5,242 nt of DNA, from NCBI GenBank assembly GCA_903877945.1, contig CAIRFY010000209.1, positions 1 to 5,242 on the forward strand. Reading direction: 5' to 3'. The DNA is from an uncultured Oscillochloris sp. GTDB lineage: Bacteria; Chloroflexota; Chloroflexia; Chloroflexales; Chloroflexaceae. Every line of letters starts with the position of its first letter. Position 1 is the stretch's first letter. The translations under genes were made by a program, and so were the position numbers. The notes below the pieces were generated by a model. It worked only from the letters and a program-made list of their open reading frames with translations, did no database searches and was not told the origin of the DNA. Below, one piece after another: positions 1 through 5,219 of this stretch.

Positions 1-28
1 GAGTCGGATGCGTCCTGCTGCGGAATCT

Positions 29-67
29 CCCCTCTCCCCGTGAGGGAGAGGGGCAGGGGGTGAGGGT
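29..67. repeat. REP-like palindromic intergenic repeat
   Basis: A perfect 10-bp inverted repeat, CCCCTCTCCC (29-38) and GGGAGAGGGG (44-53), encloses the loop CGTGA. It is followed by a purine-rich tail ending GGGGGTGAGGG (57-67). It lies 75 bp beyond the pyrK stop codon, so it could stall or end transcription from the minus strand, but no T-run follows it on that strand. The C-rich arm plus G-rich tail resembles a palindromic repeat seen dispersed in many GC-rich bacterial genomes (recollection, not searched). The tail contains GGTGAGGG (59-66), the exact reverse complement of the commonest octamer in the second priA array. The rest of 1-127 shows no coding potential that I can support. Confidence 0.6.
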
Positions 68-127
68 CGCACAGAACGGTAAAGTAAATGTGCCAATCCT
101 GAAACCATGTCTGAGGGGAAATTTTCC

Positions 128-916
128 TTACCGCAGATCGCGCAGGTCGAAGACGGGGCCGTCCTTGCAGCGGGTGCGCAGCCCGTCGCGGGTGTCGATC
201 AGGCATGACTGGCATGTGCCGACGCCGCAGGGCGTGGGGCCAGCGAGGGCGGCCTGAGCGAAGCCACGGCCCCAGCGCATGCGCCCGGCGCGCACCGCGT
301 CGGCGGCGGGGGTGACGAGATCGGCGGTGAGGGCCAGGCAGATCTGGTCGGCCCAGGCGATGGGCGAGGTGAAGAGCGCGCCGCCGGGGGTGGGCGCGCC
401 GAGCAGGCCGATCAAGGCGGTGGGGCCGTCGGCGCTGCGCTGGTACTCCATGTCGGGCGGCAGCAGAAAGGGCGGGGGCAGATGTTCGGGGGCACCTGCG
501 GCCAGGAGTACCCCGGCCACGCCACCAACCGCCACCGCACGGGCCAGGAAGATCAGGGCGGGCAGGGCAGGGCCAGTCCCGGCCAGCAGCAGGTTGCGCG
601 TGCGCCCATCCAGGCTGAAGGGCGTCCCCAGCGGGCCGAAGAGGTCGATCTGGGCACCGACGGGCTGGTCGGCCAGCCATATCAGCCCTCGCTCAACGGG
701 GTCGATCAGCAATTCGACCGCCCCGGCGACAGGGTCGGCCCCAGCCAGGAAGGCCACGCGACGCAGCAGCGGGTCGGCGCTGCCAGGCGGGGCGCAGCGG
801 GCCAGCACGTAGTGGCCGGGCCGTGCGGCGCGGGCCAGTTCGGGGGCGCGCACGGTGATCTGGCGCAGGGCGCCTAGCTCGCGCCGCTCGATGATGATGG
901 GCTCGTGGTAGGGCAT
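128..916 (-). CDS. pyrK: Dihydroorotate dehydrogenase electron-transfer subunit (PyrK-type iron-sulfur flavoprotein)
   Basis: The product is 262 aa, the usual length for PyrK, which passes electrons between NAD and the FMN-containing PyrD catalytic subunit through FAD and a 2Fe-2S cluster during pyrimidine synthesis. The N-terminal half (residues 1-100) looks like a ferredoxin-reductase FAD barrel, with ARPGHYV at 31-37 and DPLLRR at 48-53. A Rossmann-like NAD-binding segment starts near LLLAGTGPALPAL (109-121). The C-terminus carries the diagnostic cluster CGVGTCQSC plus a fourth cysteine (C230, C235, C238, C250), followed by KDGPVF. The flavin motif reads RRVAF where PyrK proteins usually have RRPIS, and the NAD loop is GTGPA rather than a GGGxG form, so cofactor affinity may differ. 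The ATG at 914-916 is chosen because the family match begins there. An upstream GTG at 964 would add 16 residues encoded only by the heptamer repeat. No Shine-Dalgarno sequence precedes the ATG. No pyrD is visible in the 127 bp downstream. A related PyrK-like reductase subunit cannot be excluded. Confidence 0.85.
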   Translation of the reverse strand: MPYHEPIIIERRELGALRQITVRAPELARAARPGHYVLARCAPPGSADPLLRRVAFLAGADPVAGAVELLIDPVERGLIWLADQPVGAQIDLFGPLGTPFSLDGRTRNLLLAGTGPALPALIFLARAVAVGGVAGVLLAAGAPEHLPPPFLLPPDMEYQRSADGPTALIGLLGAPTPGGALFTSPIAWADQICLALTADLVTPAADAVRAGRMRWGRGFAQAALAGPTPCGVGTCQSCLIDTRDGLRTRCKDGPVFDLRDLR

Positions 917-956
917 TGGGTGATTGGTGATTGCGGATTGGTGATTGCGGATTGCG
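915..956. repeat. GATTGNN heptamer tandem array overlapping the pyrK start
   Basis: Six contiguous 7-bp units read on the plus strand: ATTGGGT (915-921, first unit, degenerate), GATTGGT, GATTGCG, GATTGGT, GATTGCG and GATTGCG (950-956). On the pyrK strand they read CGCAATC/ACCAATC towards the gene. The start codon (914-916) overlaps the last unit, so the pyrK leader consists of repeat and has no purine-rich ribosome-binding site. The same GATTG core recurs before the permease gene at 5091-5123, in the same orientation relative to the gene. Confidence 0.8.
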
Positions 957-1083
957 GACGCCACGAAATCTGCTACAAGGTTGTATCGGGGGCACCGGCG
1001 AAGAGATCCGCGACGTGCAGGGTTGCGCCATCAAGCGTAGGCGAAGCGACGTGAACATTGTAGCACGGGATACTCCGACTCCC

Positions 1084-1092
1084 TGCTATACT
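1084..1092 (+). promoter_or_regulatory. Extended -10 promoter of priA, placed for a leaderless transcript
   Basis: TGCTATACT gives an extended -10 element (TG, one base, then TATACT at 1087-1092). Standard spacing from the hexamer (-12 to -7) puts +1 at 1099, the A of the priA ATG. No Shine-Dalgarno sequence lies in the 20 bases before the ATG, which agrees with leaderless initiation. No good -35 hexamer sits 16-18 bp upstream; the nearest candidate, TTGTAG at 1058-1063, is 23 bp away and too far. The call rests on motif and spacing only. Confidence 0.42.
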
Positions 1093-1098
1093 GGCGCT

Positions 1099-2640
1099 AT
1101 GCCGACTGACCTGATCGCCGACATCGCTTTGCGCACGAGTATGGGCGGGGGGGAGAGCCCGGTCTTTTCCTACCGCGTGCCTGCACGCCTGCGTGACCTG
1201 GCCCGCCCTGGCCAGCTAGTATGGGTGCCGCTGCGCCGCCAGCAGGTGCAGGGGGTGGTGCTGGCGCTGCGCGAGGGCGATGTCGGGCCGGGCGGGCGCG
1301 AACTGCGTGATCTGAGCGACTTGGCCGACCCCGAGGCGAACATCCCGGCCTCTGGGCTGCGCCTGGCCGAGTGGGTGTCCGCCACCTACCGCGCCCCGCT
1401 CTACGATGCCCTGGCGCTGCTGTTGCCCCCCGGCGTAGGCCAGGAGTCCGAGCCAATCTATAAGGTCACGCCGACGGGCTTGCGGGCAGTTCTGGGCGAA
1501 CTGCCGCCGCGTGAGCGGGCCATCCTCTACTACCTGCGGGTCAACGGCCAGCAGTCAGAGCGTGACCTGCGGGCGGCCCTGCGCGGCGGCGATGATGATC
1601 TGCGCGACGCTTACGCGGCCCTGACTGAGCGCGGGCTGGTGTCACGCGGCACGGAACTGAGTGCCCCCCGCGCCCGCCCGCGCATCGAGCGCATGGCCCG
1701 TCTGAATCTTCCCGCTGAGGAACTGGACACTGCCTTGGCCGACCTCGCTCGTGCGCCAAAGCAGGCCGCCGTGGTGCGCTGGCTGGCGGAGCGGGATGTG
1801 GGGGGTGGGGAGCAGGAGGCCGGGAAGGCGTTCGACGGGCGCTGGACGGCATGGCCGGTGGTGGAGATCTATGCGGCCACGGGGGCGACCTCGACTCTGC
1901 TGCGTGAACTGGAGCGCCGCGAGCTACTGGCAATGGAGACTCGCGAGGTACGCCGCGACCCCCTGGCCGGTGACGGGGTGCCGCCTGATAGTCCGCCGCC
2001 GCTCACACCCGCGCAGCGTGATGCGTTTGAGCAAATTTCCGCCGCTCTTGACCCGGTGACTCGGCGACCCGGTGACGAGGTGACTCGGCGATCCGATGAC
2101 GCGGTGACTCGGCGACCCGATGACACGGTGACACGGCGACCTGGTGACGAGGTGACACGGCGATCCGATGACACGGTGACACGGCGATCCGATGACACGG
2201 TGACACGGCGACTTGGTGACGCGGTGACACGGCGACCCGGTGACGCGGTGACGCGGCGACTTGGTGACGCGGTGACACGGCGACTTGGTGACGCGGTGAC
2301 ACGGCGACTTGGTGACGAGGTGAGCGATTCTCCCGCCGATGATTTCTCATTTACAGACGAATCTGGCGACCCCGTCACCCCCTCACCCCCTCACCCCGTC
2401 ACCCCGTCACCCCCTCACCACGTCACCCCCTCACCTCGTCACCCCCTCACCCCCTCACCTCGTCACCCCCTCACCCCAGACATTCCTCCTCCACGGCGTC
2501 ACTGGCAGCGGCAAGACCGAGGGGTACCTGCGGGCGATTGCGCGGGCGCTGCGCCTGGGCAAGCAGGCTCTGGTGCTGGTGCCCGAGATCGCCCTGACCG
2601 CCCAATTGGTGCGCCGTTTCGCCGCACGTTTCCCTGGTAA
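1099..2640 (+). CDS. priA: PriA primosomal helicase, N-terminal part (frameshifted gene; native coding ends near 2475)
   Basis: This is the first reading frame of priA, whose product binds stalled or repaired replication forks, unwinds DNA 3' to 5' and helps reload the replicative helicase. Residues 1 to about 110 (IADIALRT, FSYRVPARL, PGQLVWVPLRRQ) match the PriA 3'-DNA-end-binding domain. Residues of about 110-300 contain a winged-helix-like stretch including RERAILYYL. LTPAQRDAF at 302-310 is the conserved helix that precedes Walker A. Normally only about ten residues separate it from FLLHG. Here the frame instead enters 11 octapeptide repeats of VTRRPGDE type (320-407), an acidic spacer, and proline-rich repeats of VTPSPPHP type (from 425). 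After about 2476 this frame encodes nothing PriA-like (it reads PRRHWQRQD where Walker A is expected) and stops at 2638-2640. The ATG at 1099 is preferred over the upstream ATG at 931 because family similarity starts there and the promoter lies between them. Alone, this 513-residue product would lack all ATPase motifs. Confidence 0.85.
   Translation: MPTDLIADIALRTSMGGGESPVFSYRVPARLRDLARPGQLVWVPLRRQQVQGVVLALREGDVGPGGRELRDLSDLADPEANIPASGLRLAEWVSATYRAPLYDALALLLPPGVGQESEPIYKVTPTGLRAVLGELPPRERAILYYLRVNGQQSERDLRAALRGGDDDLRDAYAALTERGLVSRGTELSAPRARPRIERMARLNLPAEELDTALADLARAPKQAAVVRWLAERDVGGGEQEAGKAFDGRWTAWPVVEIYAATGATSTLLRELERRELLAMETREVRRDPLAGDGVPPDSPPPLTPAQRDAFEQISAALDPVTRRPGDEVTRRSDDAVTRRPDDTVTRRPGDEVTRRSDDTVTRRSDDTVTRRLGDAVTRRPGDAVTRRLGDAVTRRLGDAVTRRLGDEVSDSPADDFSFTDESGDPVTPSPPHPVTPSPPHHVTPSPRHPLTPSPRHPLTPDIPPPRRHWQRQDRGVPAGDCAGAAPGQAGSGAGARDRPDRPIGAPFRRTFPW
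2055..2318 (+). repeat. Octamer array GGTGACNN, organised as 11 copies of a 24-bp unit, inside priA
   Basis: There are 33 contiguous 8-bp units with consensus GGTGACNN, grouped as triplets with the pattern GGTGACNN, GGCGAYNN, GRTGACNN (24 bp). They encode 11 octapeptides of type VTRR(P/S/L)(G/D)D(E/A/T) at PriA residues 320-407. In all 11 triplets the second octamer has C where the others have T, turning an in-frame TGA into CGA. The other two frames remain closed by TGA. A degenerate extra unit GGTGAGCG follows at 2319-2326. Later triplets are nearly identical (VTRRLGDA), suggesting recent amplification. The octamer core is the reverse complement of that in the array at 2372-2475. The peptide is highly charged, low in complexity and probably disordered. 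Confidence 0.93.
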
Positions 2641-4111
2641 GCTGGCGGTGCTGCACAGCGGCCTGGGCATGGGCGAGCGCTACGACGAGTGGCGGCGTTT
2701 GCGCCGGGGCGAGGCCCGCCTAGCCATCGGTTCGCGCTCGGTAGTCTTCGCGCCGCTGCCTGAGCTTGGCCTGATCGTGGTGGATGAGGAGCACGAGCAA
2801 ACCTACAAGCACGACGCTGGCCCGCGCTATCACGCTCGCGATACGGCCCTGCGTCTGGCGGAGATCACTGGCAGTGTGATCATCCTCGGCAGCGCTACGC
2901 CTAGTGTCGAGAGCTACCAGGCCGCCCGTGCGGGCCGCTACCACCTACTGGAAATGCCTGACCGCGTGGGTGGCGGGCTTGGTGCCGACGGTCTGCACCG
3001 CTCCGAGACGCTGCCTCTGCCGCCGGTGCGCCTCGTGGACATGCGCCACGAGCTTCAGTCGGGCAACCGCTCGATCTTCTCTCACCTGCTCCAGCAGGCT
3101 CTGGATGAGACTCTGAGGCGGAAGGAGCAGGCTATCCTTTTCCTCAACCGGCGCGGGGCCGCCTCGTTTGTGATGTGCCGCGACTGTGGCCAAGTCGTTG
3201 GCTGCCCGGCCTGCTCTAACCCGCTCACAATGCACTACGATGGCACACCCAGCGATCAACGACCCCGGAATGCAGCCATCAGCCCTCCGCCCTCAACCCT
3301 GCTCTGCCACTCGTGCGGCTTCCGCACAGCGGTGCCCGTGGTCTGCATGCAGTGCCTCAGCCCACGGATCAGAGATTTTGGCGTGGGCACGCAGCGAGTG
3401 GCCGATGACGTGGCGAAGATGTTCCCGCAGGCGCGGGTGCTGCGCTGGGATCGCGACACGGCGAGCGGCAAGGGTGCCCACAGCCGTATGCTCGACGCCT
3501 TCTTGGACGGCAAGGCTGATGTGCTGGTGGGAACCCAGATGATCGCCAAGGGTCTGGATTTGCCCATGGTCTCGCTGGTGGGCGTGATCGCCGCCGACAC
3601 GGGCTTGCACATGCCGGACTTTCGCAGCGGCGAGCGGGCCTTCCAACTGCTCACCCAGGTAGCAGGGCGGGCCGGGCGGCGCAGCGCGGGCGCCCAGGTG
3701 ATCATCCAGACCTACAACCCCGAGCATTACGCGCTCCAGGCCGCCCAGGAACACGACTTCAAGGCGTTCTTCACCCAGGAGATTGCCTACCGCCGCGAGA
3801 TGGGCTACCCGCCCTTCAGTCGGCTGGTGCGTTTCGTCTACGCATCGACCAGCGAGGCGGGCTGCCAGCGCGAGGCCGAGTCCCTGGCTGCGCGCATCCT
3901 CGCCCTGATCGAAACACGCCACCTAGAGGGCTGGGGGCTGGTTGGCCCGGCACCGGCCTTCTTCCAGCGCGCCCGTGGGCGCTGGCGCTGGCACCTCATC
4001 CTGCGCGCCCCCGAGGCGCAGGCCGAGAGCCGCGCTGTTGGGGCTTTCCTCGACGCCCTTGGCCCGCTCCGTGGCTGGATCATGGACGTGGATCCCGTCC
4101 AGGTATTGTGA
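2339..4111 (+). CDS. priA: PriA primosomal helicase, C-terminal part with all ATPase motifs and the zinc cluster (+1 frame relative to the N-terminal part)
   Basis: This frame holds the helicase core. Using the numbering of the repaired 1003-residue protein, Walker A GVTGSGKT is at about 466-473, Walker B DEEH at 562-565, and motif III GSATPS at 597-602. Eight zinc-binding cysteines in four CxxC pairs follow (C693/696, C702/705, C736/739, C749/752). Motif V GTQMIAKGLDLP and motif VI QVAGRAGR (853-860) come next, then the C-terminal domain ending in MDVDPVQVL. All catalytic residues appear intact. The last in-frame stop upstream is TGA at 2321-2323, so the switch from the N-terminal frame must fall between 2324 and about 2477, in the spacer or the second octamer array. 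The ATG at 2339 is only the first methionine; it has no ribosome-binding site and precedes repeat sequence, so independent initiation is doubtful. Residues GTPSDQRP...PPPST (3242-3298) form an unusual 19-residue insertion inside the zinc domain. PriA proteins usually have about 730-850 residues, so the repaired form is long because of the insertions. Confidence 0.9.
   Translation: MISHLQTNLATPSPPHPLTPSPRHPLTTSPPHLVTPSPPHLVTPSPQTFLLHGVTGSGKTEGYLRAIARALRLGKQALVLVPEIALTAQLVRRFAARFPGKLAVLHSGLGMGERYDEWRRLRRGEARLAIGSRSVVFAPLPELGLIVVDEEHEQTYKHDAGPRYHARDTALRLAEITGSVIILGSATPSVESYQAARAGRYHLLEMPDRVGGGLGADGLHRSETLPLPPVRLVDMRHELQSGNRSIFSHLLQQALDETLRRKEQAILFLNRRGAASFVMCRDCGQVVGCPACSNPLTMHYDGTPSDQRPRNAAISPPPSTLLCHSCGFRTAVPVVCMQCLSPRIRDFGVGTQRVADDVAKMFPQARVLRWDRDTASGKGAHSRMLDAFLDGKADVLVGTQMIAKGLDLPMVSLVGVIAADTGLHMPDFRSGERAFQLLTQVAGRAGRRSAGAQVIIQTYNPEHYALQAAQEHDFKAFFTQEIAYRREMGYPPFSRLVRFVYASTSEAGCQREAESLAARILALIETRHLEGWGLVGPAPAFFQRARGRWRWHLILRAPEAQAESRAVGAFLDALGPLRGWIMDVDPVQVL
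2372..2475 (+). repeat. Octamer array NCNTCACC, 13 copies, at the priA frameshift
   Basis: The TCACC core recurs at exactly 8-bp steps from 2375 to 2471, giving 13 units. The forms are CCCTCACC, CCGTCACC, TCGTCACC and ACGTCACC. Both the frame used upstream and the frame used downstream read as the same octapeptide type, (V/L)TPSP(P/R)H(P/L), without stops, because an 8-bp period makes the frames permutations of one peptide. Each copy gained or lost shifts the downstream frame. Counts of 11 or 14 would join the two parts of priA; the observed 13 does not. The unit is the inverted counterpart of the array at 2055-2318, separated from it by about 53 bp. Confidence 0.93.
3273..3300 (+). repeat. 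Degenerate heptamer repeat within the PriA zinc domain
   Basis: Four consecutive 7-bp units, CAGCCAT, CAGCCCT, CCGCCCT and CAACCCT, lie in the 57-bp segment (3242-3298) that separates the second and third CxxC pairs. They encode the proline-rich end of the extra loop (AAISPPPST). PriA proteins normally bridge these cysteine pairs with a much shorter linker, roughly 17 residues shorter here by memory of the family. The insertion keeps the frame and leaves all eight cysteines intact. The copies are few and imperfect, so this may be chance low complexity. Confidence 0.5.
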
Positions 4112-4148
4112 CGTGGGCCTTCTCTTTTAATTAAAAAAACCACCCATC

Positions 4149-4193
4149 TATTTGGTTGAAAATACCAGCGAATCTGGCATTTTCAACCAAATA
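4149..4193. terminator. Hairpin between the convergent priA and permease genes, possible bidirectional terminator
   Basis: A perfect 15-bp inverted repeat joins 4149-4163 (TATTTGGTTGAAAAT) with 4179-4193 (its exact complement). One mismatch separates it from an inner 4-bp CCAG/CTGG stem with loop CGAAT. It lies in an AT-rich island between the stop codons at 4111 and 4204. Read on the minus strand, the stem is followed after about 10 bases by a run of seven T. On the plus strand the tail is AT-rich but not a T-run. The position favours shared termination, although the form is not a classical GC-stem terminator. A small mobile-element remnant is an alternative. Confidence 0.55.
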
Positions 4194-4201
4194 TATAATC
4201 A

Positions 4202-5077
4202 TTACCTCCGCATGCGCGGATCGAGGGCGTCGCGCAGACCGTCGCCCACGAGCGAGAAACTGAGCATGGTGGTGGCGATCATCAGGGAGGGGAAGAGGCC
4301 CAGGTGCCAGTAGACCTGGATGTAGGAGAAAGAGTTCCCGACCATTTTGCCCCAGCTAGGCAGCGGGTCGTTGATGCCCAGGCCGAGGAAGCTCAGCCCG
4401 GCCTCGGTGAAGATCGCCGTGGGCACGCCCAGGGTCACGGCGATGATCAGCGGGGTGAGGGCGTTGGGCAACAAATGGCGGAACATGATTTGGATGGTGG
4501 GCGTGCCGATCACCCGCGCCGCCTCGATGAACTCGCGCTCGCGCAGGGCGAGAATCTGGGCACGGGTGAGTCGGCAGATCTCGACCCAGCCGATCAGGGC
4601 GATGGCCAGGATGACATTCAGCATGCTACTGCCGAAAATCGAGACGAGGAAGAGCGCGAAGAGTACCTGCGGGATGGCGCTGAACACCTCGATCACCCGT
4701 GCGACCAGGAAATCAACCCAGCCGCCCAGGAATCCTGCCGCCAGTCCCAGAGAGACGCCCAGCAGCAGGGCGATGGCCTGCACCGAGAAGCCCACGGTGA
4801 GCGAGATGCGCGCCCCGTAAATGATTCGGCTGAGCATGTCGCGGCCAACCTCGTCGGTGCCCAGCCAGTGCCTGGCGCTCGGGAACTGCTTGGCCTCACG
4901 CAGCACGGCGAAGTCGTAGTCCGTGGGGGCCAGGACGTTGGCGAAGAGTGCCATACATACCAGCAGCATCACTACCACAAACGCTGCCATCGCCAGCTTG
5001 TTTTTCGCAAAGCGCGCCGCCGCATCGCTCCACAGGGTGCGTGACGGGCGTGGGTTGATCGGGACGGTGGCGCTCAT
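4202..5077 (-). CDS. Peptide/nickel-type ABC transporter permease, OppC/DppC family
   Basis: The product is a 291-aa inner-membrane permease, typical in length for the C-type subunit that pairs with a B-type permease, two ATPases and a substrate-binding protein to import peptides or related solutes. A short cytoplasmic N-terminus (WSDAAARFAKNKLAM) leads into TM1 (about 28-50). The family signature HWLGTDEVGRDMLSRIIYGARISL follows at 70-93. Further hydrophobic segments lie at about 92-118, 133-168, 208-231 and 259-280. The EAA loop that contacts the ATPase is clear: EFIEAARVIGTP at 182-193, continuing to HLLPN at 201-205. The C-terminus LRDALDPRMRR is characteristic. The ATG at 5075-5077 is chosen because AGGGG (5083-5087) stands five bases before it. 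The ORF could extend to a GTG at 5158, but that would be repeat-encoded. The usual partner dppB/oppB is not seen in the 165 bp to the right edge. Substrate cannot be assigned from sequence. Confidence 0.93.
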   Translation of the reverse strand: MSATVPINPRPSRTLWSDAAARFAKNKLAMAAFVVVMLLVCMALFANVLAPTDYDFAVLREAKQFPSARHWLGTDEVGRDMLSRIIYGARISLTVGFSVQAIALLLGVSLGLAAGFLGGWVDFLVARVIEVFSAIPQVLFALFLVSIFGSSMLNVILAIALIGWVEICRLTRAQILALREREFIEAARVIGTPTIQIMFRHLLPNALTPLIIAVTLGVPTAIFTEAGLSFLGLGINDPLPSWGKMVGNSFSYIQVYWHLGLFPSLMIATTMLSFSLVGDGLRDALDPRMRR

Positions 5078-5082
5078 GCGTA

Positions 5083-5087
5083 CCCCT
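5083..5087 (-). promoter_or_regulatory. Ribosome-binding site of the permease gene
   Basis: On the minus strand AGGGG precedes the ATG at 5075-5077 with a five-base spacer (TACGC). It decides the start: the 27 upstream in-frame codons back to the GTG at 5158 run through the heptamer array and have no comparable site. Confidence 0.7.
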
Positions 5088-5090
5088 GGC

Positions 5091-5123
5091 GATTGTGGAT
5101 TGTGGATTGTGGATTGTGGATTG
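5091..5123. repeat. GATTGTG heptamer tandem array upstream of the permease gene
   Basis: Four perfect copies of GATTGTG (5091-5118) are followed by a partial GATTG. On the gene strand they read CACAATC towards the start codon, ending 13 bases before the ATG and just before the ribosome-binding site. The unit differs by one base from the GATTGCG of the pyrK leader array, so both belong to one dispersed heptamer family. Confidence 0.85.
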
Positions 5124-5188
5124 GCGCTCAATCTGCACTCTGCAATCACAACAGACAACCATGCGATTTGCGTACACCACCCAATGAA

Positions 5189-5219
5189 AATAGCCGCTGA
5201 TGCTTGATTATCGGCTATT
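5189..5219 (-). terminator. Possible minus-strand terminator hairpin for a gene beyond the right edge
   Basis: AATAGCCG (5189-5196) and CGGCTATT (5212-5219) form a perfect 8-bp stem with a 15-base loop. Read on the minus strand, the stem ends in a short run of four T. It would end a transcript entering from the right, before the permease gene, or attenuate readthrough within a dpp/opp-like operon. The loop is long and the T-run short, so the call is tentative. No gene is visible between 5124 and 5242. Confidence 0.38.

Noticed and set aside
279..877. Plus-strand ORFs opposite pyrK, and similar ones opposite the permease (4304-5044)
   Set aside because: Long antisense ORFs are common in GC-rich genes; these have no recognisable domains and lie opposite clearly conserved proteins.
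917..964. PyrK start at the GTG at 962-964
   Set aside because: The extra 16 residues are repeat-encoded, and family similarity starts just after the ATG at 914-916.
971..1065. Inverted pair TGCTACAA (971-978) and TTGTAGCA (1058-1065) as shared operators of the divergent genes
   Set aside because: An 8-bp match within a region this size is fairly likely by chance, and the spacing fits no recognised operator.
931..1098. N-terminal extension of priA from the ATG at 931
   Set aside because: It would be encoded by the heptamer array and promoter region, and PriA similarity begins at the ATG at 1099.
1869..2378. Minus-strand ORFs running through the priA octamer array
   Set aside because: They are open only because the repeat lacks stops in that orientation. 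They show no family similarity outside the repeat and overlap conserved priA codons.
2055..2475. CRISPR-like array
   Set aside because: The units are 8 or 24 bp and contiguous, with no unique spacers of regular length, so this is a tandem repeat inside a gene.
2339..2480. Independent translation start for the C-terminal PriA part at the ATG at 2339
   Set aside because: No ribosome-binding site precedes it, and the product would begin with spacer and repeat sequence, so a frame change from the upstream part is the simpler reading.
2358..4178. Shared 10-mer CGAATCTGGC in the priA spacer (2358-2367) and in the hairpin loop region (4169-4178)
   Set aside because: Several 10-base matches are expected by chance in a window of this length, and the flanks do not match.
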